Source of the DNA: an uncultured Porphyromonadaceae bacterium
Lineage (GTDB): Bacteria > Bacteroidota > Bacteroidia > Bacteroidales > Porphyromonadaceae
DNA length: 64,000 nt
Assembly (NCBI GenBank): GCA_947253625.1
Contig: CAMYAB010000003.1
Location: forward strand, 112,665 to 176,664
Reading direction: 5' to 3'
Positions 34,837 to 43,617 of this stretch are shown here, in pieces. The notes beneath the pieces were generated by a model. It saw nothing but the letters and a program-made list of their open reading frames with translations. It ran no database searches and was not told where the DNA came from. Within the stretch, counting starts at the first letter, position 1. Every line of letters begins with the position of its first letter. Made by a program: the position numbers and the translations under genes.

Positions 34837-36663
34837 ATGTACACGACCTATCCCCTTCATCTTCTTCCTGTGAAAAAAATGGCCCTTCAGGGCGACACGA
34901 CCTGTCTCATGGAGCGGGACAGTGGTACCGGAGAGTGGCGCCACATCCTCTGGGATGAGGTCGGCACTCAGGTGCAGTGTACAGCAGAGGCCTTGGTGAC
35001 TTTTGGCATAGGTGTGCAGGAGCCGGTGGGTGTTTTTTCGGAAAACATGAAGGAGTTTTTGTACACCGACCTGGCTTGCCAGAGTGTGCGTGCCTTTGGC
35101 GTGCCTCTCTACTCGACACTCTCGACCGGCCAGGTGGAGTATATCGTGCGGGACTCTGGGATGCGCCTCCTCTTTGTGGGCAGTCAGCGACAGTACGACA
35201 GTGCATACCCTGTGACGAGGACGCTGGACCTGACTCTGGTGTCGTACGATCCGTCTGTGGTTTTTGCGACGGATGATGACCGCAGTATGTACTTTGGGGC
35301 GTTTTTGCAAAAGGGAGCCTTGGTCTCTCATCAGGAGGAGGTGGAGCGTCGTCGTGCCGAACACGAGGATGAGGATATAGCGTTTGTCCTCTATACCAGT
35401 GGTACCAGTGGACAAAGCAAGGGGGTGATCCTGACCCACCGCAATGTGGTGACCTCTGTGGCGCACCATGTCAATATGCGGGGAATGAAAGCGGGCAATA
35501 TCAGCATGAACTTTTTGCCGATGACCCATATCTTTGAGAAGCTCTGGTGCTTGGTCTGCTTGGAGGCGGGGGCGATCATTGCGATCAATACCGATCCACA
35601 CAAGATCACCACGACCCTGCCGGAGGTGCGTCCGCACTACATGTGCAATGTGCCACGTTTTTGGGAAAAGGTGTACCTCGGTGTGCGGGACAAGATGGAG
35701 CATATGCCCCCCTCGCTCAACCGTATTAGCCGAGACTGCCTGAAAGTCTGCCACAAGTACCAGATGGAGTATATCGCCAAGGGCAAAAAACCACCCCTGT
35801 GGCTCAAGGTCAAGTACGGTATCTACGAAAAGACGCTCCTCCGACTGGTCAAGAAGACTGTCGGGATCGACCGTGGGGTGATCTTTCCGGTGTCGGGCGC
35901 GGCACTGAGTAGAGAGGTGCACGGATTTTTGCTCTCGTTTGGGATCCCGATCGCCTACGGCTATGGTGCGACAGAGACTGCGGCCACGGTGTCGTACTGC
36001 ATGCCTGATGAGACGAAGTTTGGGAGCGTCGGTCGACCACTGGAGCACCTGGAGGTGCGTATCGACCAAGCGGCCGGCGGAGAGCTGCAACTGCGAGGTG
36101 CCTCAATCACTCGGGGGTACTACAACAAGCCCGAGGAGGATGCCAAAGCCTTTACGCCGGATGGGTTCTTTAGGACCGGTGACCTTGTGACGCAGGACGA
36201 GGATGGCTATCTGTACTTCAAGGAGCGATCCAAGGATCTCTACAAGACTGCCAATGGCAAGTATATAGCCCCACAGATGCTGGAGGGGCTGATGACGAGC
36301 GACCCCACGATCGAGCAGGCACTGGTGGTGGCGGACAAGCGCAACTTTGTGAGTGCACTGATCTACCCCAACTGGAGCAACCTCATCCGACAGATGCGTG
36401 AGGAGTGCGGGGATCAAGCGTTGTCCGATGACCCGGTGATCCTACGCGAGGAACCGTCGGTGGTGGCCTTTTTGCAAAAGAGGCTCGACCTCATCCTGAA
36501 GGATGTGGCAGAGTACGAGCGAGTGAAGAAGTTTTATATCCTGCCGGAGCCATTTTCTATCGAGAACGGTCTGCTGACCAATAGTATGAAAGCCAAGCGG
36601 TCGGCCATCCTGAGTAGGTACGAGGCGGAGATCGATGCGATCTATGGCTACTCTCTACACTGA
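34837..36663 (+). CDS. Long-chain fatty acid--CoA ligase (AMP-binding enzyme)
   Basis: A 608-residue adenylate-forming enzyme that activates fatty acids to acyl-CoA. Visible: the phosphate-binding loop LYTSGTSGQSKGVILTHRN near residue 185, a GYGATETAATVSYC segment near 378, the GFFRTGD loop near 445 and KERSKDLYKTANGKYIAPQ near 465. The last is typical of the long-chain bacterial type. ATG at 34837 is used; a longer frame from 34747 adds 30 residues unlike the family. It begins the plus-strand unit that continues into ftsW. Confidence 0.92.
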   Translation: MYTTYPLHLLPVKKMALQGDTTCLMERDSGTGEWRHILWDEVGTQVQCTAEALVTFGIGVQEPVGVFSENMKEFLYTDLACQSVRAFGVPLYSTLSTGQVEYIVRDSGMRLLFVGSQRQYDSAYPVTRTLDLTLVSYDPSVVFATDDDRSMYFGAFLQKGALVSHQEEVERRRAEHEDEDIAFVLYTSGTSGQSKGVILTHRNVVTSVAHHVNMRGMKAGNISMNFLPMTHIFEKLWCLVCLEAGAIIAINTDPHKITTTLPEVRPHYMCNVPRFWEKVYLGVRDKMEHMPPSLNRISRDCLKVCHKYQMEYIAKGKKPPLWLKVKYGIYEKTLLRLVKKTVGIDRGVIFPVSGAALSREVHGFLLSFGIPIAYGYGATETAATVSYCMPDETKFGSVGRPLEHLEVRIDQAAGGELQLRGASITRGYYNKPEEDAKAFTPDGFFRTGDLVTQDEDGYLYFKERSKDLYKTANGKYIAPQMLEGLMTSDPTIEQALVVADKRNFVSALIYPNWSNLIRQMREECGDQALSDDPVILREEPSVVAFLQKRLDLILKDVAEYERVKKFYILPEPFSIENGLLTNSMKAKRSAILSRYEAEIDAIYGYSLH

Positions 36664-36695
36664 AAGGTGACAAAAGCAGGTGAATGCGATAAGAT

Positions 36696-37076
36696 ATGAT
36701 GCGAAATAAGACTTGGAGCTACCTCACTTTTTGCCTACTCCTCCCTTTGGTGGCGATGGTGCTAGGTGGCTGTATGCCCTCACACCGTGTGGAGTACCTG
36801 AAGTCCAAGCAGATCTATCTGCTCCTCGATGACCACAGAGATGATATCGGGCACTACATTGTGTACGAGCTGGAGCACATGCCCAAGCATGACCAACTCC
36901 GAATAGAGCTGGAGGCACTGCGGAAGCAATCGGGTGCGGTGTCGGTCAAGAGCCTGGGCGACTTTGACGACCGGTACGAGTCGGGCTACGTCTATTTGTT
37001 GCTGGTCCGGAAGGTGACAAGCCAAGGCAAGAAGTCGGTGACCTATACCTATGTCAAAACTGAGCTAAAGCAATAG
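36696..37076 (+). CDS. Small hypothetical lipoprotein
   Basis: A 126-residue protein with a clear lipobox (LVAMVLGGCMPS, Cys near residue 26). The mature part is short, charged and mixed alpha/beta, with no recognised domain. It lies 33 nt after the acyl-CoA ligase and 3 nt before ftsW, so it is probably co-transcribed with cell-wall genes and may sit at the inner or outer membrane. I do not recognise the family. Confidence 0.75.
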   Translation: MMRNKTWSYLTFCLLLPLVAMVLGGCMPSHRVEYLKSKQIYLLLDDHRDDIGHYIVYELEHMPKHDQLRIELEALRKQSGAVSVKSLGDFDDRYESGYVYLLLVRKVTSQGKKSVTYTYVKTELKQ

Positions 37077-37079
37077 TCT

Positions 37080-38408
37080 GTGAACGAAGCCGAATCCTAT
37101 ACCGCAGAGAACGGACTGCCTATCCGGTCCTCCTTGGCCCAAAAGGCGTCGCGCCTCTTTGTGGGCGATACGACGACGTGGGTCATCCTGCTGGGGCTAA
37201 TGATCGGCAGCACGGTGGTGGTCTTTTCGGCCATCAGCCAGGAGGCCTTTGCCGCAGAGATGTACGGCAAGGCGTTTTATGGCGAGTTTTTGAAGCACCT
37301 GATCCTGATCATTGCCTCTTTCGTGCTGGTGAGCATGATGGCGCGTGTGCCGACTCGCTATTACCGCTGGCTGTCGTATCCTATGCTGGGACTGGCTATC
37401 CTGATGCTGATCTGGACCCTTGTGGGGGGGACGGAGCTGAACGAAGGTAAACGGTGGGTGCAGATTGGAGGCTTTTCGCTACAACCATCGGAGTATGCCA
37501 AGGTCGCTATCGTGAACTATGTGGCGGCACGGCTGAGGGAGGGCAACGGTGCCTATGCCTCGCTCAGGACCTTCTTGAAGATATGGTTGCCGGTGGGCGT
37601 AGTGGTGGGGTTGATTATCTTTGAGAACATCTCCACGGCGGCTTTTATCATAGCTATTGTCTACATGATGTGCTTCATCGGCGGTGCCAACTCCAAGTGG
37701 ATGGCCTATCTCGTCGGTATCGCACTGGTACTGCTTTTGGCCTTTGTGGGGGCGAGGACGCTCATGCCGTCCAAGACGGAGATAGGACGATCGGCCACGG
37801 GCCAAAATCGTATCGCACGATTTATAGACAAGGCTTTTAGCCCCATCGACGAAAATACCTACGACGATATCATGGGGATGGACTACCAGGTCGTCTCGGC
37901 ACAAAAAGCCATCGCCAACAGTGGAGTGACGGGAGTCGGTGCCGGTCAGAGCGAGCTGCGTCAGTTTTTGCCGGCGGCCTTTTCGGACTACATCTATAAT
38001 GTGGTGGTGGAGGAGTATGGCTTGCCGGGCTCGCTGTTTTTGATCTTCATGTACATCATGTTTTTTTGGCGGTGCGGTCAGTTGGCGCGACAGACCAGGA
38101 GTATGTACAAGACGGTGCTACTGATGGGGGTGGGGCTGCTGATCACGAGCCAAGCGGTGATGAATATGATGGTGGCCGCCAACATGCTGCCGGTGACGGG
38201 GCAGACTCTGCCCTTCATCAGCAAAGGGGGAAGTAGCTACCTGTTCATGTCCATGCTCTTTGGGATGGCGCTGAGCGTGAGCCGAGAGATCAAGGAGGCA
38301 ACCCTCCGACGGGATGCGGAGGCAAGTGGTATAGAGGGGATGCCAGAGGTTGAGCTGGAGCATATCCCCGAGATGGATGACCCCGAGTCATCCTACGACG
38401 AACTATAA
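37080..38408 (+). CDS. ftsW: Cell division protein FtsW (lipid II polymerase)
   Basis: A 442-residue SEDS protein with about ten membrane helices. Landmarks: NEGKRWVQIGGFSLQPSEYA near residue 125, the family's signature loop, and LPAAFSDYIYNVVVEEYGLP near 300. The last ~60 residues form an acidic cytoplasmic tail. It polymerises peptidoglycan at the septum with FtsI. GTG at 37080 is the only start giving a normal N-terminus. It is followed by murG, murC and ftsQ; upstream murD and mraY are not here. Confidence 0.93.
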   Translation: MNEAESYTAENGLPIRSSLAQKASRLFVGDTTTWVILLGLMIGSTVVVFSAISQEAFAAEMYGKAFYGEFLKHLILIIASFVLVSMMARVPTRYYRWLSYPMLGLAILMLIWTLVGGTELNEGKRWVQIGGFSLQPSEYAKVAIVNYVAARLREGNGAYASLRTFLKIWLPVGVVVGLIIFENISTAAFIIAIVYMMCFIGGANSKWMAYLVGIALVLLLAFVGARTLMPSKTEIGRSATGQNRIARFIDKAFSPIDENTYDDIMGMDYQVVSAQKAIANSGVTGVGAGQSELRQFLPAAFSDYIYNVVVEEYGLPGSLFLIFMYIMFFWRCGQLARQTRSMYKTVLLMGVGLLITSQAVMNMMVAANMLPVTGQTLPFISKGGSSYLFMSMLFGMALSVSREIKEATLRRDAEASGIEGMPEVELEHIPEMDDPESSYDEL

Positions 38409-38417
38409 GGAAACGAT

Positions 38418-39512
38418 ATGAAACGTGTCATCATCAGCGGAGGCGGTACAGGCGGACACATCTTTCCCGCCTTGTCGATAGCCGGAGAGATCCAGCGACG
38501 CTATCCGGAGTGTGAAATCCTCTTTGTGGGGGCCGAGGGACGCATGGAGGCCGAGCGTGTGCCGGCCGCCGGCTACCCCATACGACTATTGCCCGTGCAG
38601 GGATTGCAGAGAGGAGGGGGAGTGTTGAGCAAGATTCGCACCCTCAGGCATCTCCTCCGGAGTGTGGAGATTGCCAGGGATTACTTGGCGGACTTTAGGC
38701 CCGAGGTCGTAGTGGGTGTGGGAGGCTATGCCAGTGCTCCGACCCTGATCGCCGCCTCACGATCCGGCATCCCGATATTGGTGCAGGAGCAAAACTCCTA
38801 TGCCGGCAAGACCAATCGTCTCGTGGGACGTCGTGCCGCAACCGTATGCGTCGCCTATCCCGATATGGAGCGGTATTTCAAAAAGGCCAAAAAGATCGTT
38901 CTCACCGGCAATCCTGTGCGTGCCGCGCTCACCACCACTGTACGCCACGACCTAGATGCCTATACTGCACTGGGGCTGGATCCCGACAAGAAGACGATCC
39001 TGATCCTCGGAGGCAGCCTGGGAGCTCGCTCCATCAACGAGAGTGTCATCCACGGCTTGAATCAACTGGCCGAGGATACCGGAGTGCAGATCATCTGGCA
39101 GTGTGGAAAAGCCTACTACGAGGAAGCTCGGCAAATCTCGCTCCCGGACAATATCCGGCTCTATGACTTTGTGAGCCGAATGGATCTCGCCTACTCTACA
39201 GCGGATCTCGTGGTCTCTCGTGCCGGCGCAGGATCCATATCCGAGCTGACTCTCCTCGGGATGCCCACCATACTGGTACCGTCGCCCAATGTGGCGGAGG
39301 ACCATCAGACCAAAAACGCACAAGCACTTGCCTCACGAGGTGCTGCGCTGATCATCAAGGACAGTGACGCTCGTGAGCAACTGATACCCACAGCTCTCGC
39401 ACTCGTCCGGGACGACGAACGACTGACTGTGATGGCCCAAAAGGCACACGAGATGGCGTTGCCCGACTCCGCCGCACGCATTGTGGACGAACTAGAGCTA
39501 CTGGTACCATGA
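38418..39512 (+). CDS. murG: UDP-GlcNAc:lipid I N-acetylglucosaminyltransferase MurG
   Basis: A 364-residue GT28 glycosyltransferase that turns lipid I into lipid II at the inner face of the membrane. The N-terminal ISGGGTGGHIFPALSIA contains the glycine-rich loop, GVGGYASAP is the second loop near residue 105, and the nucleotide-binding motif is SRAGAGSISELTLLGMP near 268. It starts nine nt after ftsW and overlaps murC by 4 nt. Confidence 0.96.
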   Translation: MKRVIISGGGTGGHIFPALSIAGEIQRRYPECEILFVGAEGRMEAERVPAAGYPIRLLPVQGLQRGGGVLSKIRTLRHLLRSVEIARDYLADFRPEVVVGVGGYASAPTLIAASRSGIPILVQEQNSYAGKTNRLVGRRAATVCVAYPDMERYFKKAKKIVLTGNPVRAALTTTVRHDLDAYTALGLDPDKKTILILGGSLGARSINESVIHGLNQLAEDTGVQIIWQCGKAYYEEARQISLPDNIRLYDFVSRMDLAYSTADLVVSRAGAGSISELTLLGMPTILVPSPNVAEDHQTKNAQALASRGAALIIKDSDAREQLIPTALALVRDDERLTVMAQKAHEMALPDSAARIVDELELLVP

Positions 39513-40876
39513 GTGACAGCAAGGCTATCTTTTTTGTCGGGATAGGGGGTATCGGGATGAGTGCCCTCGCTCGCTACTTTCTCTACTATGGCTACACGGT
39601 AGGGGGATATGACCGTACCCGTACCTCCAATACCATTGATCTTGAGGAAAAAGGGGCTCATATCCTCTACAGCGATGATCCGGAGTTGTTGCCCTCGGCC
39701 TTTCGGGCTCCGGCCGACTTTCGGGTCGTCTACACCCCGGCGATACACGAGGACAACCGGATCCGTAGCTACTTCTCGGCAGAGGGCTACACACAGGTCA
39801 AGCGGGCAGAGATTTTGGGTGAGATTACGCGCCGACACCGGGCACTCTGTGTGGCCGGTACGCACGGCAAGACCACCACATCCACGCTATTGGCGCACCT
39901 GCTCAGCACTTCGCACATCGGGGCCAATGCCTTTTTGGGTGGTATCTCGCTCAACTACCGCTCCAATCTCCTCTTGGATGAGGCCTGCCCCTATGTCGTG
40001 GTGGAGGCGGATGAGTACGATCGGTCGTTTCACCGGCTGCACCCCGACCACGCCATCATCACGGCCACGGAGCCCGATCACCTCGATATCTACGGTACGG
40101 CTGAGGCTTATCACGAGGCATTTGATCACTTTGTCGACCTTTTGCCCTCCGGTGGCACGCTTTTTGTCCACGAGGATGCGGTCATTCGCTCCCATCCGCA
40201 CGGGGTCCTACGCTACAGCTATGGACAAAAGGAGACAAGCGACTACCGGTATAGCCACCTCACCTATGAGGGGGGCGAGCTGTACTTCGACTGGCACTAT
40301 CCCGGTGGTGTCCTGCAGCGGCTACAGATCGGCACCCCCATCGAGGTAAATGTCCTCAACGCCACCGCCGCACTGGCTCTCGCCCAAGAGTTGGGGGTCA
40401 CAGAGGCGGAGTTGCGTGCCGGATTGGCTACCTTCAGGGGTGCGCGTCGGCGCTTTGAGCGGACCATCCTCCCCGATGGGCGAGTGGTGGTGGACGACTA
40501 TGCCCACCACCCGGATGAGATACGGGCATCGCTCGACTCCATCCACCGTCTCTACCCAGGCCACCATATTACGGTCGTCTTTCAGCCCCACTTGTACAGC
40601 CGTACCAGGGATTTTCTGGAGGAGTTTGGTGCGTCACTTTCTGTGACGGATGATCTGCTCTTGTTGCCGATCTATCCGGCACGCGAGGAGCCGATACCGG
40701 GGGTCACCTCTGAGGCGATCCTCCCCTATCTACACGCCACTCACAAATCGGTCGTTGCCAAGGCCGACCTCATCGAGGAGTTGGAGAAGCACCACCCATT
40801 TGACATCCTGGTGATGATGGGGGCCGGTGACATTGAGTTTGAAATCCCCAAGGTGATTGCCCACTTCAGTGAATAA
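39509..40876 (+). CDS. murC: UDP-N-acetylmuramate--L-alanine ligase MurC
   Basis: A 455-residue Mur ligase adding the first amino acid to UDP-MurNAc. The N-terminal FFVGIGGIGMSALARYFL is the Rossmann loop, the ATP loop is CVAGTHGKTTTSTLLAHLL near residue 115, and VVVDDYAHHPDEI near 328 begins the C-terminal domain. Length is normal. It overlaps both neighbours, as expected in a dcw-type operon. Confidence 0.96.
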   Translation: MSDSKAIFFVGIGGIGMSALARYFLYYGYTVGGYDRTRTSNTIDLEEKGAHILYSDDPELLPSAFRAPADFRVVYTPAIHEDNRIRSYFSAEGYTQVKRAEILGEITRRHRALCVAGTHGKTTTSTLLAHLLSTSHIGANAFLGGISLNYRSNLLLDEACPYVVVEADEYDRSFHRLHPDHAIITATEPDHLDIYGTAEAYHEAFDHFVDLLPSGGTLFVHEDAVIRSHPHGVLRYSYGQKETSDYRYSHLTYEGGELYFDWHYPGGVLQRLQIGTPIEVNVLNATAALALAQELGVTEAELRAGLATFRGARRRFERTILPDGRVVVDDYAHHPDEIRASLDSIHRLYPGHHITVVFQPHLYSRTRDFLEEFGASLSVTDDLLLLPIYPAREEPIPGVTSEAILPYLHATHKSVVAKADLIEELEKHHPFDILVMMGAGDIEFEIPKVIAHFSE

Positions 40877-41621
40877 GCAGCGGATCATACGGATCAGCCT
40901 CATGATCTCGGCGACGCTCCTCCTGACCCTTCTCCTCGGGAGCTATCTCCTATCCCGTGGACAGGCGCGCTTTGCCGTCTATCCCTACAAGACGCACATC
41001 AGCATCCTGGGAGGGACGGAGGAGAGCTCTTTTTTGCGCCAGTCCGAGATCATTGACCTATTGCCCTTTTCGACCAAGGACAGTACCAGTATGCCCATCC
41101 GCACGGAGTGGCTGGAGCAGACCCTCCTGCACGAGATTCCCTACGTCCGGAGTGCCTGTGCCTATGTGTCGCCCTCCACACGCACCCTCAATATCACCAT
41201 CCTTGAGCGAACCCCCATTATCCGCTACTACCGAGGTGGTGAGACCTACTTCATGGACGATGAGGGGGTCACCATCCGTGGCCGAATAGGCTCTGCGGCG
41301 TATGTCCCCATCGCCATGGGTAATCTAAACGACTCCATCCTCCACTCCACCCTCTACCCACTGGCTACCCACCTGCACGCGAGCAAGGACTACCGACACT
41401 TCTTTTCTCTCATCGACATTGTCTCCGAGCGCAAGGTCCACCTCTATCCACGTGTAGGGGACTACATCTTTGAGCTACACGGACTCGACACCATCGATGA
41501 GGACCTGGACAAGATCCCGATCTTTTACAAAAAGATACTCCCCAAGACCGGGACCAACCACTACAAGCTCATCAAGCTATCCTACAAGGACCAGATCGTA
41601 TGTCAGAGACGAAAAGAGTAG
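40869..41621 (+). CDS. ftsQ: Cell division protein FtsQ/DivIB
   Basis: A 250-residue bitopic protein: a short cytoplasmic N-terminus, one membrane helix (LMISATLLLTLLLGSYLL, about residues 10-27), then a periplasmic FtsQ domain (ERTPIIRYYRGGETYFMDDE near 115) ending in IKLSYKDQIVC. It links FtsBL to the divisome. GTG at 40869, overlapping murC by 8 nt, gives MNKQR; a TTG 12 nt earlier is also possible. Instead of ftsA-ftsZ, a CDF transporter follows, which is unusual. Confidence 0.88.
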   Translation: MNKQRIIRISLMISATLLLTLLLGSYLLSRGQARFAVYPYKTHISILGGTEESSFLRQSEIIDLLPFSTKDSTSMPIRTEWLEQTLLHEIPYVRSACAYVSPSTRTLNITILERTPIIRYYRGGETYFMDDEGVTIRGRIGSAAYVPIAMGNLNDSILHSTLYPLATHLHASKDYRHFFSLIDIVSERKVHLYPRVGDYIFELHGLDTIDEDLDKIPIFYKKILPKTGTNHYKLIKLSYKDQIVCQRRKE

Positions 41622-42517
41622 GAGCGAGCCGGCAGGGCAAGAAGCAACACGCCTACCTCGTCTCCTCCAGTGTCAATCTGCTCTTGGCTCCGGTCAAGTT
41701 GTTGGCCGGTATCTATGGCAAAAGCTCAGCCCTGATCGCCGACTCCCTCAACTCCATCGGTGACATCCTCACCAATGCTGTAGTCTACCTTTTCCTAAAG
41801 ATTTCGTCAAAGCCCAGAGACGACAACCACTCCTATGGGCATGGAAAATTTGAGACTCTGGCCACACTGCTCATCGGGCTCACCATGCTCGGTGCCGCAC
41901 TCATGATCATCATGCAGTCCGCTGAGACTGTCGTGGACTTCGTCCGGTCCGGAGCACTTCCTGCAGAGCCAAAGCCGATCGCACTCGCCGTCGCACTGGT
42001 CACGCTGATCACCAAGGCGATAGCCTACCGCTACACACTGCTCAGGAGCCGTGAGACCGGCTCCGAGGCACTTGCCGCACAAGCCGAGGACCACCGCATG
42101 GATATCTACACCGCACTGGCAGTGACCATCGGCATCCTTTGTGCCAAGTACCTAGGCGGAAAAGCCCTCCTTGCCGAGCCACTGGCGACCATCGTGGTGG
42201 CCGGATTTGTCACCTATGCGGCCATTGGGATCATCCGAGCGACGATCTACCCACTCACCGATGCCAGCATCCCCGATGAGACGGTACGTGAGATCCGTGA
42301 CCTAGTCCTCCAAGTCCCCGGCATCTACGACCCGCACAACTTCCGCACCCGCATGATCGGGAGCGACACCATCGCTATCGAGATGGACATACGCACCCAT
42401 GGCTCCTCAAGCCTCTACCAGGCGCACGACCTCACCATGCAGGCCGAGCGATTGATCCGAGACCGCTATGGAGAGGACACACACATCACCATACATGTGG
42501 AGCCTCTCCGAGAGTAG
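41600..42517 (+). CDS. Cation diffusion facilitator (CDF) metal transporter
   Basis: A 305-residue protein with about six membrane helices and a C-terminal cytoplasmic domain. The metal site is visible as ALIADSLNSIGDIL near residue 45 and as ALAAQAEDHRMDIYTALAV near 155, and the NHSYGHGKFETLATLL segment follows helix two. CDF proteins export Zn, Fe or Mn in exchange for protons. It overlaps the ftsQ end by 22 nt, so it is translated from the same message. Confidence 0.93.
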   Translation: MSETKRVGASRQGKKQHAYLVSSSVNLLLAPVKLLAGIYGKSSALIADSLNSIGDILTNAVVYLFLKISSKPRDDNHSYGHGKFETLATLLIGLTMLGAALMIIMQSAETVVDFVRSGALPAEPKPIALAVALVTLITKAIAYRYTLLRSRETGSEALAAQAEDHRMDIYTALAVTIGILCAKYLGGKALLAEPLATIVVAGFVTYAAIGIIRATIYPLTDASIPDETVREIRDLVLQVPGIYDPHNFRTRMIGSDTIAIEMDIRTHGSSSLYQAHDLTMQAERLIRDRYGEDTHITIHVEPLRE

Positions 42518-42522
42518 CCAAG

Positions 42523-43143
42523 ATGCTGACCCACCCCCTCCCCATACGATTGGTGCCCGAACGGCTGGAAGCCGGTGTGGATGAGGTAGGCAGAGGATGC
42601 CTCGCCGGGCCGGTCTGCGCTGCCGCTGTCATCCTACCGGAGGACTTTGATCTACCCGGGCTCAACGACTCCAAGCAGCTCACCTCGGCAAGGCGCAAGA
42701 TCTTTGCCCAAGCCATCATGGCCCAAGCCCTCACCTACAGCATCGGCGAAGCCACTGTCGAGGAGATCGATCGATACAACATCCTATCCGCTACTTTCCT
42801 AGCCATGGAGCGTGCCATCCGAGGACTCACTCCACAGCCGGAGCACCTGCTCATCGATGGCAACCGCTTCAGGCCACACACCACCTCGATTCCCTACGAG
42901 ACCCTCATCCGGGGTGACGGTCGTGTTGCCAGTATTGCAGCCGCCTCCGTCCTCGCCAAGGTGCACCGCGATCACCTGATGGAGGTAGCCGCAGAGACCT
43001 ACCCCGAGTACGGCTGGGCGCACAATGCCGGCTACGGCACCGCTGAGCATCTAGCCGCTATCCGCACCCATGGGATCACACCCCTGCACCGTCGCTCTTT
43101 CGGACCCTGCCGGCCCTCCCTTTTTGACACCCTAGACCGATAA
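42523..43143 (+). CDS. rnhB: Ribonuclease HII
   Basis: A 206-residue nuclease that cuts RNA in RNA-DNA hybrids, including single ribonucleotides. Catalytic acids are in EAGVDEVGRGCLAGPV near residue 14, in HLLIDGNRF near 107, and in the VLAKVHRDHLM segment near 142. The usual DEAGRG is DEVGRG here. It starts five nt after the CDF gene. Confidence 0.94.
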   Translation: MLTHPLPIRLVPERLEAGVDEVGRGCLAGPVCAAAVILPEDFDLPGLNDSKQLTSARRKIFAQAIMAQALTYSIGEATVEEIDRYNILSATFLAMERAIRGLTPQPEHLLIDGNRFRPHTTSIPYETLIRGDGRVASIAAASVLAKVHRDHLMEVAAETYPEYGWAHNAGYGTAEHLAAIRTHGITPLHRRSFGPCRPSLFDTLDR

Positions 43144-43177
43144 TCACAGGTCAATCATATAGCCAACCACCTACCAC

Positions 43178-43417
43178 TTGCCAAGTCTCACCCTACTTGC
43201 CACCAGCCTCCTTTTGCTTGCCGGGTGTGGCACTGAGACGAAAAAAAACGACCTGCGGCGTGAGAACCTACAACTCCGCCGGAGTACCCGAGACGAAAAT
43301 AGATACGTCTATACCTACAGTAGCGAAGGAAACCGGGTCGAGCGAATAACCCTCGAGGGTGGCGTCGCTACACAGGTATGTGAGCGGGAGTACGAGCATC
43401 GGTTCTCAAGATTTTAG
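43178..43417 (+). CDS. Small hypothetical lipoprotein
   Basis: A 79-residue protein with a short signal and lipobox (LLLLAGCGTE, Cys near residue 17). The mature part is very basic and charged and includes an RYVYTYSSEGNRVERITLEG segment resembling one YD-type repeat. TTG at 43178 is the only nearby start. It lies 34 nt after rnhB and just before the 22-bp family C array. It could be an intact small gene or a remnant. Confidence 0.5.
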   Translation: MPSLTLLATSLLLLAGCGTETKKNDLRRENLQLRRSTRDENRYVYTYSSEGNRVERITLEGGVATQVCEREYEHRFSRF

Positions 43418-43428
43418 TCTCTCTGCTC

Positions 43429-43508
43429 GGAACTGCAGTTTCTACGGAGTGAAACTACAGTTTCTACCCGTTGAAACTGTAGTTTCACTCCGTAGAAACT
43501 CTAGTTTC
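43429..43508. repeat. Family C 22-bp palindrome array (four units)
   Basis: Four 14-bp palindromes of form GAAACT-N2-AGTTTC start at 43429 (first two bases diverged, GGAACT), 43451, 43473 and 43495, exactly 22 bp apart. Spacers of 8 bp differ, but the first and third are related (TACGGAGT and its complement ACTCCGTA). It lies between convergent transcription units. Frames through the array encode a low-complexity repeat and are not genes. Confidence 0.92.
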
Positions 43509-43545
43509 ATCCTCAGAGGAGACTTTTGGACATCAAGGGGTGCGG

Positions 43546-43590
43546 AAAAGAAAAAGGCCACACCGAGTTATCAAAAACGCTCGGTGGGCC
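43546..43590 (-). terminator. Intrinsic terminator of the GH92 gene
   Basis: The stem pairs 43580-43590 with 43556-43567 (one bulged base). On the minus strand it is followed by TTTTTCTTTT. It lies 28 bases past the GH92 stop. The plus strand also shows a T-rich stretch, so plus-strand transcription from rnhB may end here too. Confidence 0.8.
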
Positions 43591-43617
43591 TTGCTGTTTT
43601 TGGGATGTACCCCTTTT

